A stretch of 64,000 bases of DNA. Origin: Ga0077527 sp964486865 (GTDB taxonomy: Bacteria; Pseudomonadota; Gammaproteobacteria; Burkholderiales; SG8-41). The notes below the pieces were generated by a model. The model saw only the letters and a program-made list of their open reading frames with translations. It did no database searches and was not told the DNA's origin. The stretch covers positions 1-64,000 of the forward strand of contig CAZAOZ010000002.1 of assembly GCA_964486865.1 (NCBI GenBank), read 5' to 3'. The position numbers and the translations under genes were made by a program. Of this stretch, positions 17,267-25,714 are shown one piece after another. Within the stretch, counting starts at the first letter, position 1. Each line of letters begins with the position of its first letter.

Positions 17267-17306
17267 TTACATCCGCGCCACCCGGCCCCGCAACAACCGC
17301 CTCCCG

Positions 17307-18545
17307 CTACTTCACCACGGTATCGATCACCACTTCGACGCCGCGCGCCCCCACCTGCACCGGCTGACGCAGGCCCTCCAGATCGCCGGGTTGCGCCGCC
17401 GGGCCGCCGGATTTCGCCACGCGCGCACCGACGACCACCGTTTTGAATTGCGCCAGCGTCAGGTTCGGCGCCATCGCGGCGGATTCGTCCAGCACAAATG
17501 CCGCCGGCAAATCCCTGACGCGGTAGCGGCGCACGGCGAGCGGCGTGCGCGGCCCTTCGAGGGCGCGGGCAAATACGAACACGACATCGTCGGGCGCCGC
17601 TTTTGCGGCCAGCGCGGCACTCAAGCGCACAGTGCCGCGTATTGAAATCTCCGTGCCGCCTTTTTGCGGGACAGGTTTTTCGGTGGCCTTGCCGGACCTG
17701 GCGGTCGCTCCGCCGGCCAAGCCGCGCGCCTCGGCAATGCTGGCAGCAACCGACGACGCCATCTCGCTGTCCGGAGGCAATACTTGCGCCAGGCGCTCCC
17801 AATAGCGTACGGCCTCAACGTATTCCCCGGCATCGAATGCCGCGGAACCCGCCAGCGCCAGCGCCTTGACATGATTCGGATCCGCCGCCAGGGCGCGGGC
17901 AATAAGACGGCGCGGCTCGCCGGCCAGCTTGCGGCCTTGCGCCATGGCCAGCGTGTCCGCGTAATCCGCCAGCAGTTGCGCGTCGCCGGGAAGCAGCTTC
18001 ACGGCCTGGGCAAACGCGGCGCTGGCTTCCGGAAACCGGCTCAGCGCGGCATACGACCGCCCCAGCATGCCCCAGCCGGTGGCGTCCCCCGGTTCAGCCT
18101 GCAGGCGCTGCGCCAGTTTCTCGACCATGCCCTCGATCTGTTCAGCGGTCACCGCATGGCCGGCGCCGGAGGCCTTGACCGCGGCCGGATCCAGCGCCTG
18201 CGGATTGCCCAGCACCCAGTACAGCGCAATGGCTAATACCGGTATTCCCGCAATAACGGCGCCGGCGACACCGGCATGCCCGCGACGCGCAACCGGCTCC
18301 GCAGCATGCTCCAGTTCTTCAGCCAGACGTCGCTCCAGATCCTGACGTGCCTGCTCATATTGCTCGGCAGCCAGCGTGCCGGATTGCAGATCGCGGTCGA
18401 GATCCGCCAACTGATCACGGTACAGTCCAACGTTACCCTGAGCACCATCGCCGGCCGCGTTCCGCGGTTTCCGCAACAGCGGCGGCACCACAAACAGCAG
18501 GGCGACTGCAACCAGCAATGCGGCAACGATCCAGAATGCGGTCAT
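17307..18545 (-). CDS. ccmI: Cytochrome c biogenesis protein CcmI (CycH), TPR protein
   Basis: The 412-aa protein starts MTAFWIVAALLVAVALLF, an N-terminal membrane segment, followed by a second one (VAGAVIAGIPVLAIALYWVLG, about residues 93-113). The cytoplasmic loop has the family's LYRDQLADLDRDLQSG. The periplasmic part contains tetratricopeptide repeats (ATGWGMLGRSYAALSRFPEA and after). The C-terminal domain (about 300-412) resembles the cytochrome c-type biogenesis chaperone region. CcmI delivers apocytochrome c to CcmF/H for heme ligation. The ATG overlaps the ccmH stop (4 bp). It is the last gene of the ccm series. Confidence 0.93.
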   Translation of the reverse strand: MTAFWIVAALLVAVALLFVVPPLLRKPRNAAGDGAQGNVGLYRDQLADLDRDLQSGTLAAEQYEQARQDLERRLAEELEHAAEPVARRGHAGVAGAVIAGIPVLAIALYWVLGNPQALDPAAVKASGAGHAVTAEQIEGMVEKLAQRLQAEPGDATGWGMLGRSYAALSRFPEASAAFAQAVKLLPGDAQLLADYADTLAMAQGRKLAGEPRRLIARALAADPNHVKALALAGSAAFDAGEYVEAVRYWERLAQVLPPDSEMASSVAASIAEARGLAGGATARSGKATEKPVPQKGGTEISIRGTVRLSAALAAKAAPDDVVFVFARALEGPRTPLAVRRYRVRDLPAAFVLDESAAMAPNLTLAQFKTVVVGARVAKSGGPAAQPGDLEGLRQPVQVGARGVEVVIDTVVK

Positions 18546-19006
18546 GACTGCCCTTTGTCGCCGCGCAGCATCCGCGCGGCTGCGTCGAGTTTATCCGGAG
18601 CGGCAGCAGCTTCAGTTTGTTTGCGGCGGCGCAAAAACCGCAGCAGCACAAAAAGCCCGCCGGCCATCAACACAAACGGGCCCAGCCACAACACCAGGGT
18701 CTGCGCCTTGACGGGCGGGCGGTACAGTACAAAGTCGCCGTAACGGTTGACCATATAGTCAAGAATCTCTTTTTCGGATTTGCCCTGCTTCAACTGCTCG
18801 CGCACCTGCTTGCGCAAATCCACCGCCAGTTCGGCGTTCGAGTCGGCGATGGTCTGGTTCTGGCACACCAGGCAGCGCAATTCGTTGGCCAGGCGCTGCA
18901 CCCGCTGTTCCAGCGCGGGGTCATCGCTGGTGGGGCGCGCATCTGCCGCAAATACGCCCGGCGCCGCCACGCACCACAGAACCAGCATCAGTATCAATTT
19001 ATGCAT
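18542..19006 (-). CDS. ccmH: Cytochrome c maturation thioredoxin-like protein CcmH
   Basis: The 154-aa protein has a cleavable signal peptide (MHKLILMLVLWCVAAPGVFA), the LRCLVCQNQ motif (LRCxxC) that reduces or binds apocytochrome thiols, and a C-terminal membrane segment (LVLWLGPFVLMAGGLFVLL). This is the short CcmH form, with the TPR part supplied by ccmI. It acts with CcmF in periplasmic heme attachment. The start overlaps the ccmG end by 8 bp. Confidence 0.95.
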   Translation of the reverse strand: MHKLILMLVLWCVAAPGVFAADARPTSDDPALEQRVQRLANELRCLVCQNQTIADSNAELAVDLRKQVREQLKQGKSEKEILDYMVNRYGDFVLYRPPVKAQTLVLWLGPFVLMAGGLFVLLRFLRRRKQTEAAAAPDKLDAAARMLRGDKGQS

Positions 19007-19526
19007 TGAGTTTGCGCACCAGTGGCAGGATTTTGTCGCGCACGATTTCGGGCGTCAGCGGCCCGATCTGCTTGTAGCGAATGATGCCGGCCTTGTCGAT
19101 CACATACGTCTCCGGAACGCCGTACACCCCGTAGTCGATGCCGGTGCGGCCCTCGGCATCGATGATCGACAGCACGTACGGATCGCCCCAATCTTTCAAC
19201 CAGCGCAGCGCATCTTCGCGTTTGTCTTTGTAATTCAGGCCGTAGATCGGCACTACATTCATTTTCGCCAGATTGTTCAGCACCGGATGCTCGGCGCGGC
19301 ACGAAACACACCACGAAGCCCATACGTTCAGCAGCCAGACCTTGCCGCGCATGTCGGCGGGGCTGATGATGCGCTGTTCGGTGGCGTGCAATTGCGGCAG
19401 ATCGAACAAGGGGGCCTGGCGGTTGATCAGCGGTGACGGCACTTCCCGCGGATTGAGGCCGAGGCCCACACCGAGAAAAACCACGATCGCCAGAAAAATG
19501 CCTAATGGAATCAGGTAACGGGCCAT
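18999..19526 (-). CDS. ccmG: Thiol:disulfide oxidoreductase CcmG (DsbE)
   Basis: The 175-aa protein begins MARYLIPLGIFLAIVVFLGV, a signal anchor. The thioredoxin domain has VWASWCVSCRAEHPVL (WCxxC) and the later GVYGVPETYVID with the cis-proline, a CcmG marker. It reduces apocytochrome c or CcmH, receiving electrons from DsbD, which is encoded at 39.3-41.1 kb. ATG 19526 was chosen over an in-frame start five codons upstream because it gives the typical N-terminus. Its ATG touches the end of the dispersed repeat at 19528-19671. Confidence 0.95.
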   Translation of the reverse strand: MARYLIPLGIFLAIVVFLGVGLGLNPREVPSPLINRQAPLFDLPQLHATEQRIISPADMRGKVWLLNVWASWCVSCRAEHPVLNNLAKMNVVPIYGLNYKDKREDALRWLKDWGDPYVLSIIDAEGRTGIDYGVYGVPETYVIDKAGIIRYKQIGPLTPEIVRDKILPLVRKLNA

Positions 19527-19527
19527 A

Positions 19528-19671
19528 AGAGCGCCTAACAAAATGCAAATCTTCCCTCATCCCAACCCTTCTCCCGGAGGGAGAAGGGCTTTTCATCCCT
19601 CTCCCTCCGGGAGAGGGATCGAGGGTGAGGGATGTTTTTGCTATGCACAAAGTTCATTTTTTAGGCGCTCT
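19528..19671. repeat. Dispersed non-coding repeat, copy 1, between ccmF and ccmG
   Basis: AGAGCGCCTAA (19528-19538) and its exact complement TTAGGCGCTCT (19661-19671) bound a segment holding two strong hairpins: CCCTTCTCCC/GGGAGAAGGG (19566-19588) and ATCCCTCTCCC/GGGAGAGGGAT (19595-19619). Outer ends GCCTAACAAAATG and TTCATTTTTTAGGC recur, slightly varied, at 60213-60294. No protein is encoded. The hairpins interrupt the ccm operon and may stabilise or attenuate its mRNA. Confidence 0.75.
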
Positions 19672-19686
19672 AAGAGTATCCGCAGG

Positions 19687-21654
19687 TCAGGCCGTCGCCC
19701 GCGCGGCAACGACGTTCTCGGTCGCGCGTACGCGATACCGACGGTCCATGACCGCCAGCAACCCGCCCAGGGCCATCAGCAGGCAACCACCCCAGATCCA
19801 GTCCACAAACGGCTTGTAATAGGCGCGGACGGTCCATGCATTGTCACCGACCGCTTCGCCGAGGGACACATACAGATCGCGGGTGAATCCGGTATCAATC
19901 GCCGCTTCGGTCATCGGCATGTTCTGCGCCATATAGAGGCGCTTTTCCGGGTGCATCGTCCGCACCTCGCGGCCGTCGCGCAACACGGTCATCGTGCCGC
20001 GGGCCGCAATGTAATTGGGCCCCTTCACTTCGCTGATGCCGTCAAAGCGTATGCGATAGCCGGCAACCGCCACGCTCTCACCGACCGTCATGCGCACATC
20101 GGTCTCGGTTTCGTAGCCACGGACCAGCGTCACGCCGATGATGAAGACGGCCACGCCGCAATGTGCAAGCAGCATGCCGTAGTAGCCCGCGGGCTGCAGG
20201 CGCATTCGCGACAGCCATGTGCCGGACGTTCCAGCCGCCAGGCGCGCGCGCAGATTGATGAATGCAGTCACCATAATCCATATCGCAAGCAGCAGGCCGA
20301 ATGCGACCAGCGGCTTCCACGATCCCAGGGTCAGGGGCAGCAGCAGCGCAGTCACCAGACTGACGGCAAACGCCCAGCGCAGGCGATGCAGCAGATCCGG
20401 CAGATCAGTCTGCTTCCAGCGCGCGAGCGGCGCGATGCCCATCAGGAAAATTGCCGGCGTCATCAACGGCACGAACACGGATTCGAAATACGGGGGACCG
20501 ACGGAAATCTTGCCCAGGCCCAGCGCGTCAAGAAACAGCGGGTAGAGGGTACCCAGCATCACCGAAGCCGCCGCCGCCAGCAACAGTACGTTGTTTGTCA
20601 GCAACAGCGATTCACGCGATGCCAGCGCGAAACTGCCGCCGCTGTGCACCCGCGGCGCACGCCATGCAAACAGCAGCAACGAGCTGCCCACCACCAATAC
20701 CAGAAAAGCCAGGATAAAAACGCCCCGCTTCGGGTCGGTGGCGAAAGCATGCACGGAAGTCAGCACGCCCGAACGCACGAGAAACGTCCCGAGCAGCGAC
20801 ATCGAGAACGCGGCGATGGCAAGCAGCACTGTCCAGACGCGGAAGGTGCCGCGCTTTTCGGTAACTACCAGTGAGTGCATCAGCGCGGTTCCGATCAGCC
20901 ACGGCATGAATGAGGCGTTCTCCACAGGATCCCAGAACCACCACCCTCCCCAGCCCAGCTCGTAATACGCCCACCAGCTGCCGAGCGCGATGCCCAGCGT
21001 CAGAAACACCCATGCAATCGTGGTCCACGGTCGCGACCAGCGCGCCCAGGCGGCATCGAGCCGGCCGCTGAGCAATGCGGCAATGGCAAACGCAAACGCC
21101 ACGGAAAATCCCACATACCCCATGTAGAGCATCGGCGGATGCAGCACCATGCCCGGATCCTGCAGCAACGGATTGAGATCGCGGCCCTCCGCGACCGCGG
21201 GCAGCAGCCTCTCGAACGGATTCGACGTGAACAGCATGAACGCGAGAAACCCGATACTCACCAGCGACATCACACCCAACACCCGCGCCACCATGTCGTC
21301 CGGCAGGTGCTTGCTGAACCAGCTCACCGCCACCATCCACAACGACAGCATCAGTACCCATAACAACAACGAACCCTCATGGCTGCCCCAGGACGCAGCC
21401 ACGCGGTATTCCAGAGGCAGCGCGGTATTGGAATGACTGGCCACATTGGCCACCGAGAAGTCATTGTTGACAAACGACGTCACCAGCGCGGCAAACGCAA
21501 TGATCACGAACAGGCACTGGCCCTGCGCGGCAGGCCGCGCGAAATTGACCCAGTTGCGACGCCCGGTTGCGGCGCCGATAATCGACAGCGGACCAGCTGC
21601 CAGTGCGATGCAAAATGCGATGATGAGTGCGAAATGCCCGATTTCCGGAATCAT
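19687..21654 (-). CDS. ccmF: Heme lyase subunit CcmF
   Basis: The 655-aa polytopic protein has about 15 predicted membrane segments. The heme-handling motif is WGGWWFWDPVENASFMPWL (about residues 230-250), with histidines for heme in the neighbouring periplasmic loops (SNTALPLEYRVAASWGSHEG). CcmF forms the synthetase complex with CcmH/CcmI, ligating heme to apocytochrome CxxCH. It overlaps ccmE by 4 bp upstream. The dispersed repeat separates it from ccmG by 160 bp. Confidence 0.96.
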   Translation of the reverse strand: MIPEIGHFALIIAFCIALAAGPLSIIGAATGRRNWVNFARPAAQGQCLFVIIAFAALVTSFVNNDFSVANVASHSNTALPLEYRVAASWGSHEGSLLLWVLMLSLWMVAVSWFSKHLPDDMVARVLGVMSLVSIGFLAFMLFTSNPFERLLPAVAEGRDLNPLLQDPGMVLHPPMLYMGYVGFSVAFAFAIAALLSGRLDAAWARWSRPWTTIAWVFLTLGIALGSWWAYYELGWGGWWFWDPVENASFMPWLIGTALMHSLVVTEKRGTFRVWTVLLAIAAFSMSLLGTFLVRSGVLTSVHAFATDPKRGVFILAFLVLVVGSSLLLFAWRAPRVHSGGSFALASRESLLLTNNVLLLAAAASVMLGTLYPLFLDALGLGKISVGPPYFESVFVPLMTPAIFLMGIAPLARWKQTDLPDLLHRLRWAFAVSLVTALLLPLTLGSWKPLVAFGLLLAIWIMVTAFINLRARLAAGTSGTWLSRMRLQPAGYYGMLLAHCGVAVFIIGVTLVRGYETETDVRMTVGESVAVAGYRIRFDGISEVKGPNYIAARGTMTVLRDGREVRTMHPEKRLYMAQNMPMTEAAIDTGFTRDLYVSLGEAVGDNAWTVRAYYKPFVDWIWGGCLLMALGGLLAVMDRRYRVRATENVVAARATA

Positions 21655-22088
21655 GGCTTTTTCCCGCCGTGGGCTTTTTCGAGAGCGGCCGCGGCTTCCG
21701 GCGGCATGTAATTTTCGTCGTGCTTGGCCAGCACCTGCTCGGCACGAAATACACCGCCGGCATCGAGCCGCCCCTGCGCGACCACGCCTTTGCCTTCACG
21801 GAACAGGTCGGGCAGGATGCCGCGATAAACGACCGGGGTGTAGTGCGCGGTGTCGGTCACCACGAAACGCACCGTTACCCCATCCGGCTCGCGCGCCACG
21901 GTGCCGGTCTGCACCAGTCCGCCCAGCCGGAAACTCTTGCCGACCGGCGCTTCCTTGCTCGCAATCTGGGACGGACTGAAGAAAAACACCAGGTTGCTCT
22001 GAAAAGCATTCAGCACCAGTGCCGTCGCGCCGCCCAGCGCAGCCAGCGCTGCGGCTATGGCCACAAATCGTTTATGTCGCGGTTTCAT
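21651..22088 (-). CDS. ccmE: Heme chaperone CcmE
   Basis: The 145-aa protein has an N-terminal signal anchor (AIAAALAALGGATALVL), the OB-fold body (GKSFRLGGLVQTGTVAREPD and VRFVVTDTAHYTPVVYRGILPDLFREG) and the heme-binding LAKHDENYMPPE, where His covalently binds heme via the HxxxY pattern. It ferries heme from CcmABCD to CcmFHI in the periplasm. It starts 12 bp after ccmD. Confidence 0.96.
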   Translation of the reverse strand: MKPRHKRFVAIAAALAALGGATALVLNAFQSNLVFFFSPSQIASKEAPVGKSFRLGGLVQTGTVAREPDGVTVRFVVTDTAHYTPVVYRGILPDLFREGKGVVAQGRLDAGGVFRAEQVLAKHDENYMPPEAAAALEKAHGGKKP

Positions 22089-22100
22089 TGATACCCATCC

Positions 22101-22259
22101 TCATGCTTCATGGCCGGCGGGATTGCGCGAAGCGCGGTCGCGCGCACGCAGGATCAGGACTTCCGCCAGCATGAAAACAAACGTCACACCGAACGAGCCC
22201 CACACGTAGAACGCGTAGCCGCCCATCGCCCAGAACTCGGACCAACTTCCCCATTGCAT
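22101..22259 (-). CDS. ccmD: Heme exporter protein CcmD
   Basis: The 52-aa protein starts MQWGSWSEFWAMGGYAFYVW, followed by a single transmembrane helix (GSFGVTFVFMLAEVLILRAR) and a short basic tail, exactly the CcmD pattern. It helps release holo-CcmE from the CcmABC complex. It lies 4 bp after ccmC and 12 bp before ccmE on the minus strand, in the conserved ccm order. Confidence 0.92.
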   Translation of the reverse strand: MQWGSWSEFWAMGGYAFYVWGSFGVTFVFMLAEVLILRARDRASRNPAGHEA

Positions 22260-22263
22260 GCCG

Positions 22264-22986
22264 TTAGTCCTTCAAAGCTGCACGTGGTTCACGCTCGCGG
22301 ATAATGCAGCGCACCCGCAGCAGCGCCACCGCGATGCTGTACATCCAGAATGCCAGGGCCATCAACAGCATGCCCAGCAGCATGGTGCTGGCCATCTTGG
22401 GCGCGCTCTTCAGGCTGACCGAAGCGCCCTGGTGCAGCGTGTTCCACCAGACCACGGAAAAATAGATGATCGGAATGTTCACCACGCCGACCAGCGCGAG
22501 CACGGCACCGGCACGGTCGGCGCGACGGTCATCCTCGATCGCGGCCACCAGCGACATGAATCCGATGTAGAGAAAAAGCAATATCAGTTCCGAGGTCAGC
22601 CGGGCATCCCACACCCACCACGTGCCCCAGGTCGGCTTGCCCCACAAGGCGCCGGTCCAGAGCGCGAGAAATGTGAACATGGCGCCGGTGGGCGCCAGTG
22701 CGCGCGCCATCATGCCCGATAACCGGGTGTTGAACACCAGCCCCGCTCCGGCCCACCCCGCCATCACCAGATAGATGAACATCGACATCCACGCCGCCGG
22801 CACATGCACAAAAATGATCCGGTACGACTCGCCCTGCTGGAAATCCGTCGGCGCGACAAAAAATGCGACGTAGAGTCCGACGACGCCAAGCAGCAGCGCC
22901 GCCGCAAAAAACCACGGGAACAGCCGCCCGGCCAGCGGATAAAAGCTGTGCGGCGACGAATATTTGAACCAGTTGATTGCTGACAA
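22264..22986 (-). CDS. ccmC: Heme transporter/handling protein CcmC
   Basis: The 240-aa protein has six membrane segments and the tryptophan-rich motif WGTWWVWDARLTSELIL with flanking histidines for heme (FVHVPAAWMS). It loads heme onto CcmE. The only plausible start is TTG at 22986, giving MSAINWFKYSSPHSFYPLAG; an in-frame TAG lies seven codons upstream of the TTG. No strong Shine-Dalgarno is seen. A perfect FNR-type box with matched -10 lies upstream, so ccmC onward may be transcribed separately from ccmAB, which ends 154 bp before. Confidence 0.94.
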   Translation of the reverse strand: MSAINWFKYSSPHSFYPLAGRLFPWFFAAALLLGVVGLYVAFFVAPTDFQQGESYRIIFVHVPAAWMSMFIYLVMAGWAGAGLVFNTRLSGMMARALAPTGAMFTFLALWTGALWGKPTWGTWWVWDARLTSELILLFLYIGFMSLVAAIEDDRRADRAGAVLALVGVVNIPIIYFSVVWWNTLHQGASVSLKSAPKMASTMLLGMLLMALAFWMYSIAVALLRVRCIIREREPRAALKD

Positions 22987-23008
22987 GGCTGGGCTCTGAA
23001 TTGTCTAA

Positions 23009-23050
23009 GTATGGACTGCTGTGCTGCCGGCTTGATTTGATGCATATCAA
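23009..23050 (-). promoter_or_regulatory. Class II FNR/Anr-dependent promoter in front of ccmC
   Basis: TTGATGCATATCAA (23037-23050) is the exact FNR consensus TTGAT-N4-ATCAA. Its centre lies 41.5 bp from a predicted start at 23002 (A on the minus strand). CATACT (23014-23009) occupies -12 to -7 and matches TATAAT at four of six positions. This spacing is the classical class II activation geometry. The start would leave a 16-nt leader before the TTG of ccmC. Confidence 0.75.
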
Positions 23051-23140
23051 GCGGAAGCGTTCGCGACCCCGGACGCGGCGCCTTATTAAGGCATTGACTG
23101 TAGCATCGCCGCCGGGATCAGGGCAAGCCAAATTATCCTT

Positions 23141-23806
23141 TTATTCCAATGAGATACGCAATGCCACCGCCGCAACCCAGGGGGCCAGCGCGGCACTCGC
23201 CAGCAACAATGCCCCCAGGATCGAAAAATGGGGAACGACGGTCAATCCTGCCGCGTGAGCCCCGCTGGCTGCGGCGCCAAAAATCAACGCGGGGATATAT
23301 AGCGGCAGCACCAGCAGCCCGAGCAGCACGTTACCGGCGCGCAGTCCCACAGTCAGCGCCGCACCGATCGCGCCAACGAGGCTCAGCACCGGCGTGCCGA
23401 GAAACAGCGCCGCCGTCAGCACCCCGATCTCGTCCGCAGCAAGCCCGAACTGCAGCGCGAGCAATGGCGCCAGCAGCACCAGCGGCAGCCCCGAGCTCAG
23501 CCAGTGCGCCGTGACCTTGGCAGTGACCAGCAGCCATAACGGTTCTGCGGTGATCAGCATTTGTTCCAGCGTGCCGTCGAGGTGGTCGGCGGCAAACAGG
23601 CGGCTGAGCGACAACAATGTCGCGAGCAGCGCTGCGACCCACAGTACGCCGCTGGCCAGCATGCGCAGGGTCTCGGCTTCCGGTCCGACGCCGAGTGGAA
23701 ACAGACTGACGACGATCACGAAAAAAAACAGCGTCGACAGCAGATCCGAACGGCGTCGCCAACCGATGCGCAAATCGCGCTGAACCATCCTCAGCCATAC
23801 TTGCAT
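23141..23806 (-). CDS. ccmB: Heme exporter permease CcmB
   Basis: The 221-aa protein has six predicted membrane segments. It starts MQVWLRMVQRDLRIGWRRRS, followed by LLSTLFFFVIVVSLFPLGVG, and contains LFAADHLDGTLEQMLITAEP in a cytoplasmic loop, the family hallmark. It pairs with the ATPase CcmA (ends 6 bp upstream). The ATP-driven complex releases heme-loaded CcmE. Length is normal (about 220). Confidence 0.95.
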   Translation of the reverse strand: MQVWLRMVQRDLRIGWRRRSDLLSTLFFFVIVVSLFPLGVGPEAETLRMLASGVLWVAALLATLLSLSRLFAADHLDGTLEQMLITAEPLWLLVTAKVTAHWLSSGLPLVLLAPLLALQFGLAADEIGVLTAALFLGTPVLSLVGAIGAALTVGLRAGNVLLGLLVLPLYIPALIFGAAASGAHAAGLTVVPHFSILGALLLASAALAPWVAAVALRISLE

Positions 23807-23812
23807 GCGGGC

Positions 23813-24430
23813 CTACTCCACGATGGTGATCAACTGCACGGCGGCAGACACGGTAAACGGCTGATGGCTGGTCATCACCACCGTCGCCCCCGCACCGAGG
23901 TGCCGCCCGATCAGCGCAAGCACCTGATCCGTGGCGGCCGCATCCAGCGCCACCAGCGGCTCGTCGAGCACCCACAACGCGGCCTCGTCGGGCAACGCCA
24001 GCCGGGCCAGCGCCACGCGCCGGCGCTGCCCCTGCGACAGCATGCGTACCGGCGTACGCGCGAATGCCCCCAGTCCCAGCATCGCCAGTGCGGCGTGGAC
24101 GGCGGCGCGCGTCACCGTAATGCCTGACAGTGTCGCCGCAAATTGCAGATTCTCCTCGGCCGTGAACTCATCCTTGATGCCGGCGAGATGCCCGATATAA
24201 CGCAAGCCCTGGCAATAGGTTTCGTGCTGGCGGTGGATCGCCACGCCGCGCCAGAATACCGTTCCTTCCGCAGGGGAAAGCAATCCGCACAGGATGCGCA
24301 GCAGGCTGGTCTTGCCGGTCCCGTTGGCGCCGGCGACCTGCAGCAGCTCCCCCGGCTCCACCGTGAACGAGAGACCGGAAAAAAGACGGCGGCCTCCGCG
24401 TACCGAAGTCAGTCCCTCAGCTGCAAGCAC
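23813..24430 (-). CDS. ccmA: Heme exporter ATP-binding protein CcmA
   Basis: The 205-aa ABC ATPase has Walker A GANGTGKTSL (about residues 34-43), ABC signature LSQGQRRRVALARL and Walker B LWVLDEPLVALD, with the H-loop in VVMTSHQP. The short length and TSVRGGRRLF N-terminus are typical of CcmA. It powers CcmBCDE. It is the first gene of ccmAB and starts 54 bp after the MFS gene in the same direction, so it may depend on that gene's transcript. Confidence 0.95.
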   Translation of the reverse strand: MLAAEGLTSVRGGRRLFSGLSFTVEPGELLQVAGANGTGKTSLLRILCGLLSPAEGTVFWRGVAIHRQHETYCQGLRYIGHLAGIKDEFTAEENLQFAATLSGITVTRAAVHAALAMLGLGAFARTPVRMLSQGQRRRVALARLALPDEAALWVLDEPLVALDAAATDQVLALIGRHLGAGATVVMTSHQPFTVSAAVQLITIVE

Positions 24431-24484
24431 GATTGCGCCCCCTGTTCGAACAGTCCGGCTGAAGCATACCGCAACCCCGTGTGA

Positions 24485-25702
24485 TCACTGCGCATGCCCC
24501 GCGCGATAATGCAGCCAGCGCGCCAGCGGCGCCAGCACGCCGAAGATGCCGATGCTGGCGAAAGCCAGGCCCCACGCCGTAATGCTCTGATTGCCGCCGG
24601 CAAGGTCGAGCGTCATGCCGAACACCAGCGGCGCAAGGAATGCGGTGCTGAAGCCGATGAAGGAATATGCCGCCATCATCGATCCGCGCATTTCCGGCGG
24701 CGTGCTGGCGACCGCGCCCGAGGTCAGCGCGGCCGAATCGCCGAGCATGGCCCCGTAATGCACCATCATCAATGCCACCACGACATACCAGGGCCACGCC
24801 GCGGTATAGCCGATCACGCAGGCAATGGCGCCGGACAGCGTCATGAACAGGAAAATAATGCGCTGGCGGCCGAAGCGGATCGCCATTTCATTGCCGGTGA
24901 TGCTGAACACCGGGCCCAGCACATTGATGATCGCGGCCAGCGTGGCCGCGCTGATCAGCATCGGCGCATGCTCCGGCTGCAGGCTGGCGCAGAACACCAG
25001 GAACGCCACCATCCAGGTGCGCTGGCCGAACAGCTCATAGTTATGCGCGGCGTAGCCGATGACGTAGGGCAGCGTCCGGCGGTTGCGCAATACCGGCCGG
25101 AAATCGAGCAGTGCCGTGGTGTGATGTTCGCGCGCGCGCACCCGTCCCAGCGGGATCGCCAGCGTGACGATGATGCCGGCGAGCAGCGGCCCGATGGCGC
25201 CGAACCAGAACGCCCAGTGCCAGTCATGGCCTGCGGCAAGCTTGCCGGCGACCAGGATGGACACCGTCGAGCCGAGACCGAAGCTCGCGGTATAAAACGC
25301 AGTGGCGCGCGATTGCGCGTTGCCTTCGAGATGGTCGGTCAGCGCCTTCAGGCCGGGCATATAGGTGCCGCCCAGCGCCGCGCCGATCAGGAATTGCGCA
25401 AGCGCCGCGCTCCAGAACCCCTGCCCGAACAGCGCAAACATGGCGGCACCGATGCTGCCGATGATGCAGGCCATCAGGTAAATGCGGCGTGAATCGATGC
25501 GGTCGGTGAGACTGGTCAGCACCGGCACCGAAACCATGTAACCCGCAAACATGAAGCCGCTGATGGCGCCGGCTTCGGAGTTGGACAAATTCCATTCGCG
25601 CTGCAACTGCGGCAGCAGCGTGGTGTACGCGGCGAAACCGGTCATCGACAGGATTTCGGCCAGACACATGATGGCAGTTAACCGCCGGGCCGCCTGGTTC
25701 AT
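24485..25702 (-). CDS. MFS transporter
   Basis: The 405-aa protein has twelve predicted hydrophobic segments and the first-loop motif GFMFAGYMVSVPVLTSLTDRI (GxxxD-R/K-like) between TM2 and TM3. The substrate is not apparent. It resembles the large MFS_1 class with an N-terminal MNQAARRLTAIMCLAEILS. It follows the GDSL esterase by 12 bp and may form an operon with that gene and the FAD oxidoreductase. ccmA begins 54 bp downstream. Confidence 0.85.
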   Translation of the reverse strand: MNQAARRLTAIMCLAEILSMTGFAAYTTLLPQLQREWNLSNSEAGAISGFMFAGYMVSVPVLTSLTDRIDSRRIYLMACIIGSIGAAMFALFGQGFWSAALAQFLIGAALGGTYMPGLKALTDHLEGNAQSRATAFYTASFGLGSTVSILVAGKLAAGHDWHWAFWFGAIGPLLAGIIVTLAIPLGRVRAREHHTTALLDFRPVLRNRRTLPYVIGYAAHNYELFGQRTWMVAFLVFCASLQPEHAPMLISAATLAAIINVLGPVFSITGNEMAIRFGRQRIIFLFMTLSGAIACVIGYTAAWPWYVVVALMMVHYGAMLGDSAALTSGAVASTPPEMRGSMMAAYSFIGFSTAFLAPLVFGMTLDLAGGNQSITAWGLAFASIGIFGVLAPLARWLHYRAGHAQ

Positions 25703-25714
25703 TGCGCCCGCACC

